A stretch of DNA of 26,664 nucleotides from DATGMB01 sp035293845 (GTDB lineage: Bacteria > Acidobacteriota > Terriglobia > Bryobacterales > Bryobacteraceae): the NCBI GenBank assembly GCA_035293845.1, contig DATGMB010000041.1, positions 1 to 26,664 on the forward strand, given 5' to 3'. Under the pieces are notes generated by a model. The model did no database searches and had not been told where the DNA came from. It saw only the letters and a list, made by a program, of their open reading frames with translations. The translations under genes were made by a program, and so were the position numbers. Positions within the stretch are counted from its first letter, which is position 1; the number at the start of each line of letters is the position of its first letter. Shown one piece after another: positions 22,556 through 26,664 of this stretch.

Positions 22556-23521
22556 TCACGGCAGCGGCGCTTCCGTATCCCACGCCGGCGGCGCGTCCTC
22601 GGCGGGCGGCAGCGGCACTTCCGCTCCTGCGATGGCATCCTCCGCCGCCGCGGGCGCCATCTCCTGCGCCGGTTGAAGCGCCTTCCACATGGCCGCCTGG
22701 GCTGGGAAGAAAAGCAGCCACGCCCATGTCTTCGCCAGCACCGCGGCCTGCCGCACCACAAACAGCACGGCTACTGCCGCGATCGAGGTCTGCGCGGCCG
22801 CGCGCGAAATCACAAAGCCGGCCAGCACCGGAACCAGCAGGATCAACGTCAGCGCGGCATACAGGCCCAGCGTCCGCACGGGACGCCGCAGCAACAGGCG
22901 GAATGCCCCGAGCAGAGCGCGCAGCGAGCGGCGCGAATCGTCGATGGCCATGCGGAGGGCCGCATAATCGAATGCCGCATTGACCACCGCCAGTCCGCCG
23001 AGCGCCACAGCCAGGCGGAACCAGCCCCAATAAATGAGCGGCGCGGCTTCCGACCCATTCCCCCAGATTTTCCGGCCAATGCCGCCCACCGCGCCCGCAA
23101 CCGCCAGCGCCAGGACGCAGGCGATGCCGCTCCAAACGGAGAGCCGCGCCAGCCGCCAGAAATTCTTGCCGCAGCCCGCAAAGAAATCGCGACGCCCCGC
23201 GCCCAGCACTTCGACCACGCCGCCCAGCAAGAAGAGATACAGCACCGCAAACAGCGCGCATCCGGCCACAATCGCGGCCGGCCACGGCGCGGCGAGCAGG
23301 CCGCCGTGCGCCGCGATCAGCTCGGAAACCCACTCGATATCGAAGCTGCCCGCCATCTTCGCGGCCAGCGTGCTGTGCGCCAGCGAAGCCGCCGCGATGC
23401 CAATCGCCATGCCGGCCGCGGCCAAAGCGAACGCCGTGGTCACGGCATACAGCAGGAGCACGATCCAAAGTTCCGCCGCCAGGCGCCGCGCGCCCTCCCG
23501 CATTGCATTCGCGATCGTCAT
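22556..23521 (-). CDS. Polytopic inner-membrane protein, unknown function
   Basis: This 321-residue membrane protein starts MTIANAMREGARRLAAELWI. It has about six hydrophobic segments: around residues 17-45, 74-102, 125-150, 164-186, 218-236 and 242-265. A soluble Ala/Glu/Pro-rich tail follows (about 280-321). The pattern of an amphipathic start followed by paired helices resembles the DUF4013/YciC-like membrane proteins, but I cannot assign it. Its ATG overlaps the stop of the upstream M1 peptidase gene (ATGA), so the two are translationally coupled and may cooperate in the envelope. The open frame that continues upstream is a shadow of the peptidase. Confidence 0.82.
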   Translation of the reverse strand: MTIANAMREGARRLAAELWIVLLLYAVTTAFALAAAGMAIGIAAASLAHSTLAAKMAGSFDIEWVSELIAAHGGLLAAPWPAAIVAGCALFAVLYLFLLGGVVEVLGAGRRDFFAGCGKNFWRLARLSVWSGIACVLALAVAGAVGGIGRKIWGNGSEAAPLIYWGWFRLAVALGGLAVVNAAFDYAALRMAIDDSRRSLRALLGAFRLLLRRPVRTLGLYAALTLILLVPVLAGFVISRAAAQTSIAAVAVLFVVRQAAVLAKTWAWLLFFPAQAAMWKALQPAQEMAPAAAEDAIAGAEVPLPPAEDAPPAWDTEAPLP

Positions 23522-25593
23522 GGCAGCACCATCTGAATCCAATACAGCAGGTTCGATGACCACTTGCTCAGCGGCAGCCAGGCCGTTTCCGCCGTGTAGC
23601 TGTTGTCCGCCAGGTTCATATCGAGCAGGACCTTGCGCTCCGGATCGATCTCTACCGTTTTCAGCCGCGCGGGCTTCGTGTATTCGTACTTCACCCACCG
23701 GTCCCGCCCGTCCCACTGCTCCCGGACGGTTTCGCCATTGGCGAGCGTCATCTTCATCTCGACCGGGAAAACCGCTTCGCCGTCGCGCACCAGTTTGACC
23801 GCAATATGGTATTGGTCCGGCGTGTGTTTGCGCTCGCGCTCTTTTTCGATCCGGTCCGCCTCTTCTTCGGTGACCGTGACGCGCCGGCCGTTTTCGAGAT
23901 AAGACCCGAGCATGGTCCCGATGCGGTCGCACGCGACACTGCCGACGCGATAATTCACGGCATTCGTGCCGAACACGAACTGATCGAAGAACCAAGTCAT
24001 GTCACGGCCCGAGACTTCGTTGACGGTTCTTTCGAAGTCGATGGAGGTCGGATGATGGAAGCGGTAGCGCTCGAACCACGCGCGCATGATGCGCGCCATC
24101 GCCGGCGCCCCCAGGTGATTTTCGAGTGTCCGGAGCAGCACGCCGGGCCGCATGTAGGAATTGATGCCGTAGCGAAATTGATCGTAATATTGCCAGCCGT
24201 TGCGGACCACCGGATCGTATTTGCCGTACTGCACGTAGACGCTGCGATTGATGATGTCGGAATCGACCTGCGGCAGTCCGAGCAGGCGGCCGAGCGGGAT
24301 GCCGAAGGCGCTCAGCGGAAGGTCCCGCATTCCGTAAGCAGCGTCCATCACTTTGCCCGTGGAGTACGTGTTGAAGCCCTCGTCGAGCCAGGACTCCTCG
24401 AATTCGTTCGTCCCCACCATGCCGTACCAGTATTGGTGCCCGAACTCGTGGACCACGACCTCCTCCGAACCGTCGTTGGGGCCCGGCCACCAGTTCGTTC
24501 CGCCGGTAATCAGCGTCGGGTATTCCATGCCGCCCGCGCCGGACGCGCCGTACGGCGGATCGACTAGGGTGATGGTCTGGTAGGGATAAGCGCCGTACCA
24601 GAGGCCGAACCACTGGATCGCGTTTTCGAGCGCGCGGAACTGCCGCTCCGCCTGCCCGCGGTGCTCCGGCTGCAGCAGCAGGATCATGCGTACCCGCGGC
24701 AGCGCCAGATCCGCGGGCGGCCGTCCCAGAAGCCTTGCCGTTTGCGCCACCTCCGCCGGCTTTACGGCGCGGGCAGGATCGAACTCCCGCTCCATCGCGA
24801 GGAAATGCGGCGAAGCCGTCCAGGAGAAATCGTGCACGTCCTCCTGGTAGTAGCGATACGTCGTGATGTGGTGCTGGGCATCCTGGACAGCGCTCTGCCG
24901 CACGCCGGTAGCGCCGACCACGTAGCTCGAGGGCACTGTCAGGCTGACGTCATAGACGCCGTAATCGGCGAAGAACTCCGTCGTGGCGTGGAACTGATGG
25001 CAGTTCCACGCGCCGGTCTTGGCATACCGGTCGCCGGCCTTCTCATACACGCCGATCTTCGGAAACCACTGCCCCACCATGTAGAAATCGTTGTGGTATC
25101 CGGTGCGGGCGAAGACCTTCGGCATCCGGGAAACGAAAAGGATATCGAGCGCGATCGCGCCGCCCGGCGCCACAGGGCGGGGAAGCGCGACCGCAATCAC
25201 GGTGCGGTCGTCCGCGTTATCGTCGTCCGGATGGAGGTAGCGGATCGCGCCGGTCAGGTCCGCGCCGTCCACGATCCGCATTCGCTTGACGTCGATCCAT
25301 CCCCAGGAATCCTTCGATGCCCGATCGCCGCGCAGTTGCCCGCCGGACTCGCGCATGAACGAGCTTTTCTCATTCTGGAAAGCGTTGAGGTAAAGATGGA
25401 ACCGGAGCTCGCCGACCGTGTCCGGCGAATCGTTGCGCCAGGTGAGGGTCTCATGCCCAGTGACGGTGTGGATCGCGGGATCGAGCTGCGCCTGGATGCG
25501 GTAGCTGACGATGCGGTTGCTCAACGGCGCTGCGCCAGCCCCGGCCGGCAACAGTAGAGCCGCGAGCGCGAGCGCGCGGCCGGACGAAGACAT
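23518..25593 (-). CDS. Exported M1 family (gluzincin) metallopeptidase
   Basis: This 691-residue exported zinc aminopeptidase-like enzyme has a signal peptide of about 1-21 (ALALAALLLPAGAGA). An N-terminal beta-rich domain (about 25-250) starts RIVSYRIQAQLDPAIHTVTG. The catalytic domain carries the M1 zinc site H382-E383-F384-G385-H386 with Glu405 in WLDEGF (HExxHx18E). The substrate-binding GAMEN-type motif appears as GGMEYPT near 354-360. The C-terminal region (WFFDQFVFGTN onward, then VAVKLVRDGEAVFPVEM-type beta strands) fits M1 enzymes that lack the long helical domain. It probably trims peptides outside the inner membrane. It is coupled to the downstream membrane protein and lies 33 bp after a small secreted-protein gene. 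Confidence 0.93.
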   Translation of the reverse strand: MSSSGRALALAALLLPAGAGAAPLSNRIVSYRIQAQLDPAIHTVTGHETLTWRNDSPDTVGELRFHLYLNAFQNEKSSFMRESGGQLRGDRASKDSWGWIDVKRMRIVDGADLTGAIRYLHPDDDNADDRTVIAVALPRPVAPGGAIALDILFVSRMPKVFARTGYHNDFYMVGQWFPKIGVYEKAGDRYAKTGAWNCHQFHATTEFFADYGVYDVSLTVPSSYVVGATGVRQSAVQDAQHHITTYRYYQEDVHDFSWTASPHFLAMEREFDPARAVKPAEVAQTARLLGRPPADLALPRVRMILLLQPEHRGQAERQFRALENAIQWFGLWYGAYPYQTITLVDPPYGASGAGGMEYPTLITGGTNWWPGPNDGSEEVVVHEFGHQYWYGMVGTNEFEESWLDEGFNTYSTGKVMDAAYGMRDLPLSAFGIPLGRLLGLPQVDSDIINRSVYVQYGKYDPVVRNGWQYYDQFRYGINSYMRPGVLLRTLENHLGAPAMARIMRAWFERYRFHHPTSIDFERTVNEVSGRDMTWFFDQFVFGTNAVNYRVGSVACDRIGTMLGSYLENGRRVTVTEEEADRIEKERERKHTPDQYHIAVKLVRDGEAVFPVEMKMTLANGETVREQWDGRDRWVKYEYTKPARLKTVEIDPERKVLLDMNLADNSYTAETAWLPLSKWSSNLLYWIQMVLP

Positions 25594-25626
25594 GCAGCCA
25601 TTGTACTCTCCGCCAATTACCGCGTC

Positions 25627-26007
25627 TCATTTGACGGCTGCCGGGGTTTTCGCGAGGGCTTTGGCCTCGTAGGACTGAGCCAGCCGCGTCCAATGTTCTT
25701 CGAGACCGCGATGATGGTCGATTTCAGCCTGAAGATGCTCGGGCGTCGGCGGATGCTTCGGCCCGAACTGGCCGGCCGGCCGGCGGGCATAGTTGGCGAG
25801 TTCCGCCTCGTACGCCGCCCGGCGGCTGCGGTACATGGCGGCCTGGCTGCGGCACCATGCCGCGCACTTCTGAAATTCTTCGGCGGTCCTGGCGTGGCGC
25901 CGCAATTGTTTCCACTCACGTGCAGTTACTGCCGGCGCCTGGCTTTGCGCGAACGCCCCGAGGCAGAGGGCGAGTAGCAGCGCAGGTCCGCGTGGATTGC
26001 GTGACAT
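25627..26007 (-). CDS. Small secreted helical protein, unknown
   Basis: This 126-residue protein has a signal peptide (RGPALLLALCLGAFAQSQA) and a mostly helical, Arg/Glu/Ala-rich mature part. AREWKQLRRHARTAEEFQKC and YRSRRAAYEAELANYARR look like a helical hairpin or coiled coil, and Cys47 and Cys51 (KCAAWC) may form a disulfide. I recognise no family. It lies 33 bp upstream of the M1 peptidase gene on the same strand and may be its operon partner. Confidence 0.7.
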   Translation of the reverse strand: MSRNPRGPALLLALCLGAFAQSQAPAVTAREWKQLRRHARTAEEFQKCAAWCRSQAAMYRSRRAAYEAELANYARRPAGQFGPKHPPTPEHLQAEIDHHRGLEEHWTRLAQSYEAKALAKTPAAVK

Positions 26008-26082
26008 GCATTTCAGCTTGCGTTTGCGCGCGTGAAAAACGCATGAAAAGGAGCCGCCGCAGCGGCCGGAAAATGCCTTGCC

Positions 26083-26159
26083 GGCTCAAAATGAGCCGCC
26101 CGCGCACGTAAGCGCTTTGATTGCAATGCGCCTTTCATTCCGGCGGCTCATTTTGAGCC
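26083..26159. repeat. 18-bp inverted repeat made of two palindromes
   Basis: GGCTCAAAATGAGCCGCC at 26083-26100 has its exact reverse complement at 26142-26159. Each arm holds a self-palindrome, GGCTCA-N3-TGAGCC, at 26083-26097 and 26145-26159, with centres about 62 bp apart. The pair lies between the response-regulator stop and the start of the small secreted-protein gene. It could be an operator pair, a transcription terminator or a mobile short palindrome; the sequence alone does not decide. Confidence 0.8.
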
Positions 26160-26192
26160 GCGGAGGGCTCAGGCGGGTTTGCACCGGAGTGG

Positions 26193-26664
26193 CTACCCGG
26201 CCGCTTCCGGCGTGCAAAACCGGTACCCCAGCCACGGCTCCGTCAGAATGTAACGCGGCCGCGCCGGCTCATCCTCGATTTTTTTCCGCAGCATCCGGAC
26301 ATACGATCGCAAATATTCCAGCTCGTTGCCGTATTCCGGTCCCCAGACGGCGCGCAGGAGCTGCGCGTGTGTAACCGGAGTGCCGGGGTGCTGGAAGAAA
26401 TAAGCGATCAGGTCGAACTCGATAGGCGAAAGATGCACTTCGGCGCCGTTTTTCCGCAGGATGCGGCGTCCGAGGTCGAGTTCCAGATCGCCGGCGCGGA
26501 GGACGGCAGCGGCCGCGGGCGCCGCCGCCCGCATTCGCCGCAGCACGGCGCGCATCCTCGCCAGCAGCTCGCGCAGCAGGTACGGCTTGGTGATGAAATC
26601 GTCGGCGCCGGCATCGAGCGCGCGCACCTTGTCGTCCTCGGCGTCGCGAACCGTCACCATCAGG
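26193..26664 (-). CDS. OmpR/KdpE-like response regulator, C-terminal part (truncated by window edge)
   Basis: The gene starts beyond the right end of the window; the last 157 or so codons are present. The end of the receiver domain is visible (TVRDAEDDKVRALDAGADDF followed by ITKPY with the conserved Lys-Pro). A winged-helix DNA-binding domain follows: LELDLGRRILRKNGAEVHLS, then PIEFDLIAYFFQHPGTPVTH, LLRAVWGPEYGNELEYLRSY and MLRKKIEDEPARPRYILTEP with GYRF. The EYLRSYVRMLRKKIE and ILTEPWLGYRF signatures are closest to KdpE, the potassium-responsive regulator of kdpFABC. Acidobacterial relatives regulate other genes, so the target is uncertain. The phosphorylated Asp lies outside the window. 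Confidence 0.88.
   Translation of the reverse strand, partial: LMVTVRDAEDDKVRALDAGADDFITKPYLLRELLARMRAVLRRMRAAAPAAAAVLRAGDLELDLGRRILRKNGAEVHLSPIEFDLIAYFFQHPGTPVTHAQLLRAVWGPEYGNELEYLRSYVRMLRKKIEDEPARPRYILTEPWLGYRFCTPEAAG

Overview
The window is about 26.7 kb of GC-rich bacterial DNA, densely packed with chromosomal genes. The gene families point to Acidobacteriota, probably the Solibacteres/Bryobacterales side. They include a giant Oar-like TonB-dependent receptor with an N-terminal carboxypeptidase-regulatory domain, a DUF1800/DUF1501 pair, a CRTAC1/ASPIC-UnbV secreted protein, a DUF6677-like membrane protein and many secreted proteins of unknown function. This placement is inferred from family content; there is no rRNA or other marker here. 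I see no phage, insertion sequence, CRISPR array, tRNA or rRNA.

Layout. (1) 21-2685, minus strand: folD, coaE and an HtrA-type protease form an overlapping operon. (2) 2686-3161: a gap of about 480 bp filled with degenerate repeats of about 85 bp. (3) 3162-4079, minus: two small unrecognised genes, the upstream one possibly frameshifted. (4) 4116-5876, minus: a Ca-binding-repeat CRTAC1 protein, divergent from a secreted M28 metallopeptidase (5946-7586, plus). (5) 7619-8244, minus: two small membrane proteins. (6) 8350-12384, minus: the TonB-dependent receptor, with a near-consensus sigma-70 promoter and a structured leader. It is divergent from the DUF1800-DUF1501 pair (12682-16885, plus). 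(7) 16899-19030, minus: three envelope proteins rich in Cys, His or Met, which look like a metal (copper?) handling module. (8) 19090-21206, minus: ribBA followed by a secreted protein. (9) 21329-22525, plus: a SnoaL-like protein and a VapBC-type toxin-antitoxin pair. (10) 22556-26007, minus: a small secreted protein, a secreted M1 metallopeptidase and a polytopic membrane protein, the last two translationally coupled. (11) 26193 to the window end, minus: the C-terminal part of a KdpE-like response regulator, with a striking inverted pair of palindromes downstream.

The cytoplasmic metabolic genes (folate one-carbon metabolism, CoA, riboflavin) are ordinary, except that the GTP cyclohydrolase II half of RibBA has lost motifs normally needed for catalysis. 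Most other genes encode exported or envelope proteins: peptidases, an outer-membrane receptor, Tat-exported DUF1501, a Met-rich outer-membrane protein and Ca-binding-repeat proteins. This fits a heterotrophic soil bacterium that degrades polymers. The observations most worth checking are the degenerate RibA domain, the metal-binding envelope trio, the tandem-repeat spacer, the paired palindromes at the right end and the large inverted repeat between DUF1800 and DUF1501. No single locus can be claimed as a new system from sequence alone.
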